Assembly: GCA_024803745.1 (NCBI GenBank)
Contig: JANJXV010000189.1
Coordinates: forward strand, 550,861-614,860
Direction: 5' to 3'
Source of the DNA: Megascapheus bottae
Taxonomy: Eukaryota; Chordata; Mammalia; Rodentia; Geomyidae
Length of the DNA stretch: 64,000 nucleotides
Numbering within the stretch: position 1 is the first letter of the stretch; each line of letters begins with the position of its first letter. Of the stretch, positions 22,461 through 33,760 are shown in pieces. The translations under genes were made by a program, and so were the position numbers. A model generated the notes under the pieces. It saw only the letters and a program-made list of their open reading frames with translations. It had not been told where the DNA came from and did no database searches.

Positions 22461-23355
22461 CACCCCTACATTTGTTTTCATTCCGTTTCCAGTGTTCATA
22501 CCATATTTACAAAGAGCATTTCCCCTGGAGCCAAAAGCAACAGGTTTGTTTCACTTCTTTATCTGGTAGCAGGCTGCCATCTCAAGGGCACTGCAGACAC
22601 TTCACAGGGTCTGCCCTCCTGTGGCAACAGCCTGGATCCATAAGCGTCACCAGACATCTGCCCCCTAGACAAGAGAAACTCAAATTATACAATAGTAAAG
22701 GCAACATTGTGATTTGCTTTATATTTGCGACATTTATGATCTCTCTCTTTCTCCTTCCCTCCCTCTCTCCCTCCCTCACTTTCTCTCCCCCCCCATCCCC
22801 AACCCCCCACCCCCGTCCCTCTGCCTCTCCCTCTTCCTCCCTGCTGCCCGGTATATAATAAGCTGGTTTCCATTTATAATCTCAAAGACAAAAGGCAAGC
22901 CAGAAAATGCCTAATGGAATGAAATGTTTTAAAACAAATGTTGTTTTAAAAAATCATTTAAATAATGATGTTTTTAAATGAAACGAGTTTTGTTTATTTC
23001 ATATAGTGTTCAACACACAAAGCTGGTAATTGAGTACATGAGAAGATATAATACTGAAGTGCAACTCCAGGTACAGTTCCTAGGAAGACAGGAAAACTAC
23101 AAGTCCCAGCTTCCTTCACAGTTAGCTTAAGACCACGTGACTGACTGTTGACCAATGGAAAGTGAACAAAATGTTTTTCTTCAAAAATATCTCTCAAGAC
23201 CTCTTCTTTCTCCATGTAAGTATAAGATATGACATTGTTTGATCCATATTGGGTTGTGTGCTAAGACTTTTAAAAGAAACATAAGGTCAAAATGCTCATG
23301 ACCCTGAATTTGTCATTGGATCTTTAAATATGACACTGGAAATTCCATTGCAATT
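22461..23355. other. No gene seen; contains CT-rich patch 22738-22845
   Basis: Pyrimidine and C-rich blocks at 22738-22845; the rest looks unique. Confidence 0.45.
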
Positions 23356-23362
23356 TATAGAC

Positions 23363-23406
23363 ATTAAAAGCTCTGTGTGTGCGTGTGTGTGTGTGTGTGT
23401 GTGCGT
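23363..23406. repeat. (TG)n microsatellite
   Basis: Interrupted by GCG units. Confidence 0.9.
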
Positions 23407-23574
23407 GCTCACATTATCAAGAAAATGAAAAAAAACTATATTATGGGAGAAATACTTTGCAGTGGGATATCTAGTGAAGGTATTCTTTTTTTGCTATTTC
23501 CTTGGTAAAGTCATTGGGTCCTAACTGCATGTTGTGAATATGTGTAAAGAACTTAAAAACAAATAAAAAATATA

Positions 23575-23825
23575 TGAAAAAAAAGAACTCAGAAACAAAA
23601 TGACAAATAACTCAAATATACCACAGATATTGAAATGGAAAATATGCATAGAAAGCTATTCATGCTTGACTCCACTCATCATTAGTGAAATACAAATCAA
23701 AACCACAGTGAATTTCCACACACTATTAGAATAATTAAGAAAAAATCACAGATAGTGAGAAATTAGAACCCTTGATATGGCTGATGGGAATGTAAAATGA
23801 TATAGCACTGGGTATAGTTTGTTGG
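23575..23825 (+). mobile_element. Old LINE-1 ORF2 fragment, 5' part
   Basis: 'tgaaatacaaatcaaaacca' and 'tgggaatgtaaaatgata' are the standard L1 ORF2 terminus. It continues at 24230 after a TG repeat and SINE insertion. Confidence 0.7.
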
Positions 23826-23842
23826 TTCTGTGTGTGTGTGCA

Positions 23843-23874
<32 letters not shown>

Positions 23875-23890
23875 TGTGTGTGTATGTGTG
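23826..23890. repeat. (TG)n microsatellite
   Basis: TG array with TATG interruptions. Confidence 0.9.
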
Positions 23891-23894
23891 ATAA

Positions 23895-24225
23895 ACAGCA
23901 TAGTATCTCATGTAATCCTGGCTACTTGAAAAGCAGAGGTTTCAGATCACAGTTCAAGGTCAGCAAGGAGACTCTATCTCATTAAATGGCAGGCAAGGTG
24001 GCCTGTTATCCCAACTATGAGGGAAGCACAACGTCTGGGTGCAATGGTGTGTGCTTGTCATTTCCAGTGACACAGAGAAGCACAAGTAGAAGGCTCATAG
24101 CCCAAGCCAGGCAGGGCATAAAATGAGATCCTACCTGGACAATAACCAAGGCAAAATAATAAAATAAATAAAAGCACTGGAAGCATGGTTTCAAAGCCTG
24201 AGTTCAATCCCCAGTACTACAAAAA
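23895..24225 (+). mobile_element. Old B1-like SINE sequence, probably more than one copy
   Basis: 'catgtaatcctggctactt', a second left-half-like block near 24025, and an ID-like end 'gagttcaatccccagtacta' before 24225. Confidence 0.6.
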
Positions 24226-24229
24226 AGAA

Positions 24230-24655
24230 GCAACTTATTTCACAGAAATTCCACTCCTAGATATACACTCCAACAATTTGAAAGCAGAGACTCAAACACA
24301 TCATTTTAAGCCAGTATACACTTAAGCATTAAACACATCAGCAAAAAGGGGGAACAATATATGTGTCTATTAGTAGATAAATGGATCAGCAAAATAAGAA
24401 AGTATGACCTATATGTGCACTGAAACAGTACTGGGCCAAACAGAAGGAATGAAGTTCAGATACATTCTGTACCATGGATAAATGTAGAAAGCCAGATGCA
24501 AAAGGATAAATGCTGTAAGCCCCCACGTCTATGAATATCTAGCATAGGAAGACTGATCATGACAAGAGCATAGATTAGAAGGGACCAGAACTAGGCAGAA
24601 GGATGAGAAAGCATTGCCTAGTACATACAAAGTATCTACTGGGTTGATGAAATAT
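24230..24655 (+). mobile_element. Old LINE-1 ORF2 terminus and 3' region, 3' part
   Basis: 'cagaaattccactcctagat' then 'agtagataaatggatcagca'. Continuation of 23575-23825. Confidence 0.7.
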
Positions 24656-24673
24656 TTAGAAATATTGGTTTAA

Positions 24674-24776
24674 AAGACATGTGAAAGGGTATCAATGTAT
24701 GTGAATTAATGCACCTTCTATCTGGCAAATATCATGTAACCCTTTTATTAATAACAATAAAAAATTTAAAAAAAGG
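24674..24776 (+). mobile_element. Minimal L1 3'-end insertion, about 100 bp
   Basis: 'gacatgtgaaagggtatcaa' to an A-rich end, matching the last part of the L1 at 47520-47608. Flanked by 'aatattggtttaa' at 24661-24673 and 24777-24789, identical. Confidence 0.85.
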
Positions 24777-24837
24777 AATATTGGTTTAAGTGAAAAGTTT
24801 TATAGCTAGTTTTACCACACTTAAAAACAAGAAGGAA

Positions 24838-25034
24838 GGCTGGGAGTTTGGCCTAGTAATAGACTGTTTGCTTAGCATGTACGAAGACTAGAGTTTGATT
24901 TCTCAGTACCACATACACAGAAAAAAAGCTGGAAGTGGTGCTGTGGCTCAAGTGGTAGAGGTCTAGCCTTGATAAAGCCCAAGGACAGTACTCAGGCCCT
25001 GAGTTCAAGGCCCAAGACTGACAAAAAAAAAAAA
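24838..25034 (+). mobile_element. Type-A SINE
   Basis: Full length with a mutated head ('cctagtaatagactgtttgc'). 'aagaaggaag' repeats at both edges (24829 and 25035). Confidence 0.85.
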
Positions 25035-25044
25035 AAGAAGGAAG

Positions 25045-25182
25045 CGCAGGGAAGGTGGCTTAATGGTAGAGTGCTTGCCTACCATGCATGAAGCAAGCCT
25101 TCAGTACCACATAAACAGAAAGAAAATGGAAGTGGAACTATGGCTCAAGGGTAGAGTGGTAGAGCGCTGGCCTTGGGCAAAA
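25045..25182 (+). mobile_element. Type-A SINE, diverged
   Basis: 'ggaaggtggcttaatggtag' head with both halves, no clear tail; abuts the next SINE. Confidence 0.7.
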
Positions 25183-25405
25183 TGCTTATAATTCTACTAC
25201 TTAGGAGGCTGAGATTTGAGAATCACAGATTGAAGCCAATCCAAGTGGGAAAACTTGTGAAACTCTTATCTGCAACTAACCAGCAAAAAGCCAGAAAGAG
25301 AGCTATGACTCAAATAGTAGAGTGCCAGCCTTAAGTAAAAAAGCTAAAGGACAGCACGCAGGCCAGGAGTTCAAGACCCAGTGATGGAACAACAACAACA
25401 ACAAC
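25183..25405 (+). mobile_element. Type-B SINE with (CAA)n tail
   Basis: 'aattctactacttaggaggc', 'aaactcttatctgcaact', ending 'ttcaagacccagtgatgg' plus CAA units. Confidence 0.8.
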
Positions 25406-25437
25406 AAAAAAGAAAAACAGGAAGGACTTACATGTAC

Positions 25438-25498
25438 ACATATGTGTGTGTATGTGTGTGTGTATGTATGTATGTATGCATGTATGTATGTATGTATT
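25438..25498. repeat. (TG)n/(TGTA)n microsatellite
   Basis: TG units followed by TATG units. Confidence 0.9.
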
Positions 25499-25698
25499 TG
25501 TTGGTAACAGGGTTTAAACTTAGGGCCTTGAGCTCACTCGGCTTACTTGTCTGATGTTTTACCATTTGAACATGCTTTGTTCAGGTTAATAGGAGATAGA
25601 ATCTTAAGGACTTTTCTGCCCAAATTGGCCTCAAACTTAATCCCATGATCTCTACCTCCTGATTAGCTAGCTAGCACAGCCACCTGTGCCTGGCTCAT
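25499..25698 (-). mobile_element. Type-B SINE, reverse, diverged
   Basis: 'ggtttaaacttagggccttg' start, 'ctacctcctgattagctagc' B1 half. Confidence 0.75.
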
Positions 25699-25699
25699 C

Positions 25700-25980
25700 T
25701 TGTACTTATAATTAAATTAGCAATGTGGATCCATAATGCAAATGATCTTTATATTTTATCTTTGCATTCCATAGCTTTGTCCACTGAAAAGTCCAAATTA
25801 CACAAATCAGCACAATCTCAGTGCAGACTCCTAGCACCTGAACTGCCTCTAAATGCCAATCCACAATAGGACTGAAATAAATGGCTGGCTCAGGATGGGG
25901 GCTAGTAGTGTGAAGGAAGAGCTGGAACCAAAATATATTCTAGTTTTCTGTTGTTGTTGCTATTGATGCTCCTAAAAAGT
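25700..25980. other. No gene seen
   Basis: Unique-looking sequence. Confidence 0.4.
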
Positions 25981-25982
25981 TG

Positions 25983-26102
25983 GTTCTGTTTTGATGTAAG
26001 GTCTCACTGTGTACCTTAGGCTGGCCTCAAATTCACAACCCTTTTTCCTCAGCTTCCCATGGACTAGTATTACAGAAGTACATGACTACAGCTGGGTCCT
26101 GG
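25983..26102 (-). mobile_element. B1-like SINE, reverse, old
   Basis: 'aaggtctcactgtgtacctt', 'ggctggcctcaaattcacaa', 'gtattacagaagtacatgac'. Confidence 0.75.
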
Positions 26103-26247
26103 GACACCTTACAAGCTTCATATAAAACCTACTAAAATGATGTCCAATGAGCCCAATCTCCTATGGCTAGGGGAAATTAACACGAGGAGATGTGAACATG
26201 CTTAGAACAACCACAGTAGTTTAAAATACATAAGGTAAATATTACTG

Positions 26248-26250
<3 letters not shown>

Positions 26251-26286
<36 letters not shown>

Positions 26287-26310
26287 ACTTGTGTGTATGT
26301 GTGTGTCTGC
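26251..26310. repeat. (TG)n microsatellite
   Basis: TG run with two interruptions. Confidence 0.9.
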
Positions 26311-26812
26311 ATGCACAGACCTAGACTGGAACTTAAACTCAGGGTCTCTTGGTGCTCTACTACTTACACTGCAGCTTCATTTCCATGAGACGATATGCCC
26401 ATGAGTTTATAATACCACTAAAAACAAACAAAACTCCCTTTTCCTATGCAGAGGGTCCTCAGAAACTGGTTATTCTGAAAATGGTCAAATACAGAGAAAG
26501 AATCAAAGCTTTGTATTCTACCTTTTCTATATAAATAAGGCCAAATAACCCCCAATTGGTAAGGAAACAAATGCAAACATCTAGATGGATGGCCGCACAT
26601 CTCCTCAGCTGAGCCCCTCACATAGGAGAAGCAGCTGAGGGTAAGAGGTGTACTAATTATTCCGTGAGCCACAACCAGGTATCACAGCCTGAGTAGCCTT
26701 AACAACAAAAATTGGAGATTTCAATCTAAAATGAAGGCACCAGCAGGACCAGCTTCTCTCTCCTGGGCTTATAGTTGGTGTCTTCACAGGGTGGTCTCAA
26801 TTCCTCTTCCTT
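26311..26812. other. No gene seen
   Basis: Unique-looking sequence apart from a short ID-like trace near 26330. Confidence 0.4.
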
Positions 26813-26872
26813 TTCTTTTTGTGCCAGTACTGGGGCTTGAACTCAGGGCCTGGGTACTGACCATGAACCCTA
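26813..26872 (-). mobile_element. SINE 3'-end fragment, reverse
   Basis: 'gtgccagtactggggcttga' and 'actcagggcctgggtactg'. Confidence 0.7.
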
Positions 26873-27030
26873 CATAGGTATAAATAAAGGACCAGCCCTC
26901 CGTGCAGTAGAAAACTGGCACACATGCAGAAGGAAAGATAAAATGACTATTTCAGGCAAGAGTCAACAAAAGATGCTAAAATTAATTAAGTATGATCAGA
27001 AGCAGAACTAAGGTTTAAAGGATCTCTAGG

Positions 27031-27224
27031 GGGCAGGGAGTTTGGCCTAGTGGTAGAGTGCTTGCCTAGCATTCATGAAGACCCGGGTTCAATTCCTCGG
27101 TACCACATACATAGCAAAAAGCCGGAAGTGGTGCTGAGGCTCAATTGGTAGAGCTCTAGCCTTGAGAAAGCCCAAGGACAGTGCTCAGGCCCTGAGCTCA
27201 AGCCCAGCACTGGCAAAAAAAAAA
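27031..27224 (+). mobile_element. Type-A SINE, full length
   Basis: Target duplication 'aaaggatctctagg' at 27017-27030 and 27225-27238, identical. Confidence 0.9.
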
Positions 27225-27282
27225 AAGGATCTCTAGGTACCATCTTATAAGATCTTTATTATAGAAAGGAAAGAAATGAGAC

Positions 27283-27465
27283 AAGTGTTATAATCCTAGC
27301 TACTCAAGAGACTGGGATCTGGGGATCATCATTGAAAGCTACCCTAAGGCAGAAAAGTCCATTAGACTTTAACCAGCAAAAAACCGAAAATGGAGATATG
27401 GCTAAAGTAGTAGAGTACCAGCCTTGAGTGAAAACGCAAATCAAAAGCACAAGGCCTTGAGTTCA

Positions 27466-27508
<43 letters not shown>
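27283..27508 (+). mobile_element. Type-B SINE ending in (CA)n
   Basis: 'ttataatcctagctactcaa' to 'aggccttgagttcaatac', then a (CA)n run 27467-27508 in place of poly(A). Confidence 0.85.
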
Positions 27509-27509
<1 letters not shown>

Positions 27510-29475
27510 CCATTCTACTTGCTCATATCATACTATAGATGAAAAGACAGAGAGATTTTTATTTACTTAATGAATTTCAATGTTGCCATCCCAGACAGCA
27601 TTAATTAGCGACTGCTACTTATTCCGAGACCAGCACAGGGCACGGTAATTTAATCTGAATATCAAGAAGAAAAAAATAGCATATGAGAAATCTATCTGAC
27701 ATTTGTAAAATTACACTTGTTGGGAAAGGCTAGAGACTATCTCAACTTGACAAATGAAGATGGGAAAGGGGATTAAAATATAACTTCAAACAAAGCTGTT
27801 ACAGCAGAAAAGAAATGTTCTGTCAGGCCAAGGAGGCCAGATCCTATCTTTGCTCCTAACTACCTATGAGAACTCAAATTTTCTGGACCTATTAAATCCA
27901 AGACTGAGCTACAGTGCTAGCGCTCTATAATTCTAAGACCACACACCAAAGACAGGAAAACTCAAAAAGTATTTGCCCAAAGCAGACCTGGTAGGGAGTG
28001 AGAATGTTTGCTGGAAGGCTTGACCTTCAGGGGGAGTATTCTATCCTTCTGGAGGATTCTGTTCTGCTAGTCTCTGAGATGGCAGAGAGGCTGAAGAGAG
28101 AATTGGAAATAAAACATTTGATTCCAAATCTCTATAATATTTTGCTATACATTACCAGTCTTAGCAGGTCTTTCTTTCCAGAAAAATACAACAATGCCCA
28201 GAGCATGTTCAAGAATACATGGAAGATACATTATCACTAATGCTTCTGGAATATTCATGCAAAGCAGTGTAAAAGGGTAGCACCGTTCAAGTCAAAGGGA
28301 TGGAGAATTGCTTGGGTTTGGGGGAAAACTGGGGCTTTTTAAAATTAATCATCTTTATAGCATCTTTTTATAATTAATCATATTATACAGAGAGGTTTCA
28401 CATCAACTGTCTTGAACAATGTACCTTGATCAATATCACTCCTTTCTTCCTTCTCCCCCAGCTCCTTCAACTACACCCAAGAGGATTGTTTTGCAAAATG
28501 GTAGCAGAATGTTGTCCTATTACTTGGCAAAGCCAAATATAACTAAGGATACGTTTTCACATTAATTTGAGTTTCTCTCCAGGAATCATGAAGAGTTGGC
28601 CTCTCTGCATGAACTTAAGGAAACTGCATCTCACTGGTGTCTGAAAAAGACGCGCACATACAAAAATCCAGATGGCAGCTCATGGTCTCCAAAGATGTGC
28701 TGCCATGAGCCTCTCCAAGTCTATATTTAACCTGATCTGATTAAGTAGGATCACATGCTACAGTAAATGCAGCCCAGAATATCAGCAATGACTTACTTCC
28801 AGAGGCAGTAATAAATCTCCCAGTTGGAATGTTATTTTGTTGCTACTGGCTAGATTTTTTTTTTGTTCAATTGCATTATGCCCCAAAGCAGTAAATGTGT
28901 AGAATTTAAAATGGACAAGAGATGATTATATTTATATCACATCTATAACTATAATTATATCTATCTTCTCCACTGATTACATCCTGTAGAACAAAATTAA
29001 TCCCTTTTAAAATCTCTTTATTAATTATGGTTGTTTGTGGTAAGAGTCAGACAATGAGGAGAACAAGCAACTTCAAGTAACACTTGCTTCACTGTGGATT
29101 TTCCACTGAGAAAAACACAATCTGAATTGCTTTCAGCTACTGAAAAGGGTAATGCCACCACAGCAGAAAAATTACCCTAATAGGTAAAGATACCCAAGCC
29201 AACTTAGCCTTTGGGAACATAGGGCTCTGCTCTTGAGATGGAGCCAAGGAAATGAACTCTCTGCCCATTTATGGGAACTAAGTTTGAGCTGGGATCGGGG
29301 TGTGAGGCCACATTGTGGAAGTGACAAAACTTATGTTTACATTTCAGGGATCATAGCTTGACCTATCCCAAAATGTTCCAGAATGTCCTCCCCAGAACAA
29401 CTCTGGAGGAATATCCTTCAAGCATGAATCAATAAGTGCTATATGAGAAAAGAGCATCACAAACTAAGTCAATCC
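27510..29475. other. Largest repeat-poor stretch; no gene seen
   Basis: Nearly 2 kb without recognised SINE or clear L1. AT-rich. The longest frame (27998-28240, +) has no recognisable motif. It could hold conserved non-coding elements, but that cannot be judged from one sequence. Confidence 0.45.
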
Positions 29476-29479
29476 TTTT

Positions 29480-29650
29480 GTTATTGTTGTTTTGCCAGTC
29501 TAGGGCTTGAACTCAGGGCCTGGGTGCTGTCTCTGAGCACAAAGAAGCTCTTCTGAGTGGTTTACTGGAGGCTGGCTTCAAAGTGCAATCCTCAGATCTC
29601 AGCCTTCTGAGTAGCTAGGATTACAGGCATGAACCACTGGCTCCCAGATC
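29480..29650 (-). mobile_element. Type-B SINE, reverse, with internal deletion
   Basis: 'ttttgccagtctagggcttg' then directly 'gtggtttactggaggctggc' and 'cagatctcagccttctgagt'. Part of the ID half is missing. Confidence 0.8.
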
Positions 29651-29671
29651 ATTTTGTTGTCATCATCATTT

Positions 29672-29788
29672 TTGTTGTGGTGGTTGTTGTTTCACTATGT
29701 ATTCAAAGTTGGCCTTGATCTCTCAACAATTCTGCTTTCACCTCCTGAGTGCTGGAATTACAGACATGTGCCATAACAACCTGCATGA
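29672..29788 (-). mobile_element. B1-like SINE, reverse, old
   Basis: 'gttgtttcactatgtattca', 'cacctcctgagtgctggaat'. Confidence 0.7.
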
Positions 29789-29789
29789 G

Positions 29790-31028
29790 CCAAACCATTT
29801 TATCTAGCTCACCAAGGTCAGAGTTTGTACCCATATAAATGCAGGCAGATAGTTCTTCCTAGATGAGCAGAGTCTTAGGTCTACCTATGGACATCCATGA
29901 GCCAAGTTAGGTGGGAAATTTGTTGGCCCTCCTGATAGAATAAAGCCCTCAATCACTAAAGGCCAGCAGCTTATCCCTTCTCTAACTACATTAGGACCAA
30001 CTATTGTAGGCTAGGAAAGCAGAAGAGCTGGTCACAGCAATCACTCCTCTGTGGAAACCCTGAATACAAAGGGCTGTCACCTAAAGCTAAAGGAGCTGTA
30101 CTTCTAAGTCAAGTCTTGGCCTACAGTCGAGAATGCATGGAGACTGGAATTTTTTGGACTCTTATCCAGCCTTGGAATGGAACCCGGGCCTTTTGCCCCA
30201 TAGTGGAACCTGACCAGACTTTCCAGCAAATGCTCACTGCCATTGCAGTGCAAGTCCATTAGCATATGCTCTTGCTTCCTTGGCTGTGTACTTTTACTGA
30301 GGAAGCGTATTGTTGATTCATCTTGGTGTCTGAATTCATCATAGCATGTGCAGTGAGAATCTTGGTCAAGGACCAACATTTAGAGAAATCATTTTATACT
30401 AGATGAGCTCTGTTTTTTTGTAAAAAGCATTCACTGACTATGTGCGGGGGAGGTCTTAACTGTGGATCCTTAAAACAGCACTGTTTTAAGTGCTTGACTC
30501 TATCTTACAAGCTGTGTGTTCTCAGAAAAGGTACATGGCCTATCTACACTGTCCACAGGCAGGTAAGACAGTGGTCTGAGTGTGTTCTCAGTTGCCCCAT
30601 CTTGTCAATGCACACTACAGGAAGAAGAAGTAGGCATCCAGTGGAATAACGGAAGTGAATCTGTGAAAGCCTGGAAGAAAGAGATGCATAGACGATTTCA
30701 GAAATTCCCAAATGTTGTCCCCGATAACTACCGTCTATGTGGGAGAACTCTATCGAGGCCAACTAGGGAATTAGAGGATTAGAGAAAAGGCCCACCAGGA
30801 CCACCATGTTTCTACCAGTCAGAGGGAAGAGCCTTGCAACTCTACAATCTAGCACTCGGAAACCTTACCTCTAGAATCAGGATTACCTTCAGATTAAACA
30901 TTCCAGTGGTCACAATTAACAAATCTATACATGAAGTAGATAGAAAAGATCAAACTGTATTTCTGAACTTAGTTATACTCCAAGGAAGGGTAAGGGGGAA
31001 AAAAATCAAGCATACATATAAGGCTACA
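29790..31028. other. No gene seen; mostly unique sequence
   Basis: Small open frames at 30104-30379 (-) and 30440-30782 (+) lack a recognised family and have no supporting splice context. Confidence 0.45.
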
Positions 31029-31029
31029 A

Positions 31030-31348
31030 AAGTGAGGCAGATACCAGTGGCTCAAGTCTGTAATCCTAGCTACTAAGGAACTGAAATTGAAGGATCACAG
31101 TTAAAGTCAGATTGAGCAGGCAATCTATGAAACTCTTATCTCCTATTAGCCAGCAAAAAAAAAAAAGAAAGAAGGAAAGAAAGAAAGAAAGAAACAAACA
31201 AACTTAAAGTGCAGAAAGTGCAGTAGTGGCTCACAAGGTAGATTGCCAGTCTGGAATAGAAACAACAAGAACAACAACAAAAAAAAAATTAAAGGACAGC
31301 CCCCAGACTCTGAGTTTATAAATAAATAAATAAATAATAAATAAAGTT
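31030..31348 (+). mobile_element. Type-B SINE with internal A/GAAA expansion
   Basis: Left half to 'ctcttatctcctattagcca', then a GAAA expansion 31153-31200, then a degraded ID half and an (AAAT)n tail. Confidence 0.75.
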
Positions 31349-31504
31349 CAGAATCCTTAAATTTATAGTGCCTTATAGTCAATCAAAAAATATCAAGTCA
31401 ACTAAAGGACCTTTAAAAAAAAAACAAGGAAAGAAAGAAAGAAGAGAAAAACCAATCCATCAAAATTGTCCAGAATGAAACAGAAGCTGACATTAAAATT
31501 GCCA

Positions 31505-31735
31505 TTAAAGCTGGAAGCAGTGCCTCATGCCTGTAATCCTAGCTATTCAGGAGGCTGAGATCTAAGGATCAAGGTTCAAAGCTAGCTGGGACACAAAATG
31601 ATCTGAGACTCTTATTTCCAATTAACCTCTAGAAAAGGGGAAATGGGGCTTGTCTCAAGGCCAGGGCTTGAGCTGAAGAGCTCAGGGACAGCACTAGGCC
31701 GAGTTCAAGCCCCATGACCCACAAAAAAAAAATTG
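31505..31735 (+). mobile_element. Type-B SINE, full length
   Basis: 'gcctgtaatcctagctattc' to 'ttcaagccccatgaccca' with poly(A). The repeated 'attgccattaaa' on either side (about 31498 and 31732) is a likely target duplication. Confidence 0.85.
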
Positions 31736-31747
31736 CCATTAAACATT

Positions 31748-31840
31748 GGGGTCAGAGGGAGTTTAACTCAGTGGAAGAACACTGCCTGGCTGGCATGTAC
31801 AAAGTCTTGAGTCCAATCCTCAGCTCTGAAAAATAAGAAC
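31748..31840 (+). mobile_element. ID-like SINE monomer, diverged
   Basis: 'agtttaactcagtggaagaa' and 'gagtccaatcctcagctct' match an ID-type tRNA-like head without the second half. Confidence 0.65.
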
Positions 31841-32062
31841 ATTCTAGGAAGAAAATTCTAGGGAGGAATGCAGTCATAATAGTCAATACACATGTTATGA
31901 CTCTAGGAAACTTGAGATAATGGATGAGATTGGGACAAATGAGGAGAACAATTAAAGGGTGATGTTGATTGATGCATTATACTCATAAACTGACAGGTTG
32001 AATTATAACCCCTTTACATAACAACTTAACATAACAAAACCATAATTTTAAAAAGAAAAATA
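31841..32062 (+). mobile_element. L1 3'-end fragment
   Basis: 'tgatgcattatactcataaa' and 'ttgaattataacccctttac' then an A-rich end. Same subfamily tail as 13860. Confidence 0.65.
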
Positions 32063-32065
32063 CAT

Positions 32066-32265
32066 GCATTCTACTCAGGGAAGCTGAGAGCTTAAGATTG
32101 CAGTTCGAACTCAACCCAAATAGGAAAGTCTATGAGATTCTCAATCTCCGACTTAAAAACCCAAAAAGGCCAGAAATGGAGCCTTGTCTCAGTAGAAATG
32201 CTGGCCTTGAGCAAAAAAACTCAAGGAAGCCCTAAGTTCAAGATCTACAACAAGCACTCAGAAAA
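32066..32265 (+). mobile_element. Type-B SINE, 5' part degraded
   Basis: 'tactcagggaagctgagagc', 'aatggagccttgtctcagta', end 'ttcaagatctacaacaagc'. Confidence 0.75.
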
Positions 32266-32795
32266 AAACAAGTCAAAGTAGAGAAATACTGTGAAATACT
32301 CAAATCAATTTGAACCATAAAAACAAACTATAACATCTAAAAGAAAAATATTCTGGATGATTACTATTAATGGAGGAAAATGGTAGAGACCTTGAACACA
32401 CACACACACCAAAGAAGTAGTCAAGACAATACATCAGAAGCAGGCCACATTTTCCAGCCTCCCAGTAGCTCAGAGTCTAAACAGACAGAAAGTATCTTCT
32501 TAGTGTGGTGGGTGGCTGAGGAGAGACAATGAAGTTTTAGATTGGTCAGAGACTTGGACCAACCCAGAGACTCTGGTCATTGGACCTGAGGGCAAGAAAC
32601 AGCACATCAGAGCATAGAAGTAAGGTCATGCAGCAGAGGGAAGGCCTAATACGAAAGGAAGAAGGAAAGACACAGTGTAGGAAAGCTCACCTATGTAAAA
32701 CAGAGTGGGAGTCTACCTTTTAGCTGACACGGAAGCTGTGTTGCCTCCTGGTGCTTGAAAAGTGCTCTGTATTGTCAACGTACGTGTGGTTCTCA
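32266..32795. other. No gene seen
   Basis: Unique-looking sequence with a short CA run near 32400. Confidence 0.4.
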
Positions 32796-32797
32796 GT

Positions 32798-33009
32798 TGG
32801 GTGGGAGGAATAGGCTCATGCCAACCATCCTAGCTAGTCAGGAGGCTGAGATCTGAGGACTACAGCTCAAAGCCAGCCTGATCAGGCAAGTCTGTGAGGA
32901 GTTCATCTACAATTGACCACCGAAAAAGCCAGAAGTGAAGCTAGCACTATCCTTGAGCACAAAAGCCAAGGAACAGTGCCCAGGCCCTGAGTTCAAGCCC
33001 CAACAACCA

Positions 33010-33071
<62 letters not shown>
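32798..33071 (+). mobile_element. Type-B SINE ending in a long (CA)n
   Basis: 'ccatcctagctagtcaggag' to 'gagttcaagccccaacaacc', then about 30 CA units (33011-33071). Confidence 0.85.
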
Positions 33072-33073
<2 letters not shown>

Positions 33074-33297
33074 GTGGTGCTCTAACATTGTTGCTTGAGA
33101 AACAAGCCCCTACCTTTTCCTTTCCCTTGGAATTCACAGCAAGTATTGCTACGTTGTCCCAAGCCAATATCTATCTTGAAGAGCCCAGTGTGAACCCAGC
33201 AGAACGCCACTGAAGCAAGCTCACTGAAGAAGACAAGCAGTGAGACTGTGTGGGAGGCACAGACGACAGTCGCCAGGTGACTTCCATGGCGTCAGCC

Positions 33298-33362
33298 AGC
33301 CCAGTATCCTCAGATCTCATCCACTTGAGTAGCTGAGATTAGCTATGAGTCATTGGCATAGG
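33298..33362 (-). mobile_element. Type-B SINE fragment, reverse
   Basis: 'atcctcagatctcatccact' and 'gagtagctgagatt' only. Confidence 0.65.
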
Positions 33363-33424
33363 GAAATTTTTTCTTTACATACTATTATTTTTCTAGTAGT
33401 AGCTTGTATTCTTGCTCCAAGCAA

Positions 33425-33458
33425 AAGGGCCTGACCCTGAGTTCAAAAACTGGCGCGT

Positions 33459-33492
<34 letters not shown>
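33425..33492 (+). repeat. SINE end fragment with (CA)n
   Basis: 'ggcctgaccctgagttcaa' then a CA run 33461-33491. Confidence 0.65.
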
Positions 33493-33494
<2 letters not shown>

Positions 33495-33553
33495 TACATG
33501 CTACTATTACATGAGGAAACATGGCAATTTAGCTCTTCCGAAAGTTTATAATT

Positions 33554-33749
33554 GGAGCTGGAGTGCTCACCTAGCATGCATAAAGCCCTGCATTCGATTC
33601 TTTGGTACTACATACACAGAAGAAAAGCCAGAAGTGGCTCTGTGGCGCAAGTGGCAGAGCGTTAGCCTTGAGCAAAAAAAAAAAAAAGTGTCCAAGGCCA
33701 GTGCCCAGGCCCTGAGTTCAAGCCCCAAGACTAGCAAAAAAAAAAAAAT
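33554..33749 (+). mobile_element. Type-A SINE, slightly shortened head
   Basis: Flanks 'agtttataatt' at 33543-33553 and 33750-33760, identical. Internal A run after 'ccttgagc'. Confidence 0.85.
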
Positions 33750-33760
33750 AGTTTATAATT

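Noticed and set aside
27998..28240. 80-codon frame in the repeat-poor region
   Set aside because: No motif or family resemblance; length is within chance expectation for AT-rich DNA.
30104..30782. Small frames in unique sequence that might be exons
   Set aside because: No recognised family, no convincing splice pairing, and frames overlap on both strands.
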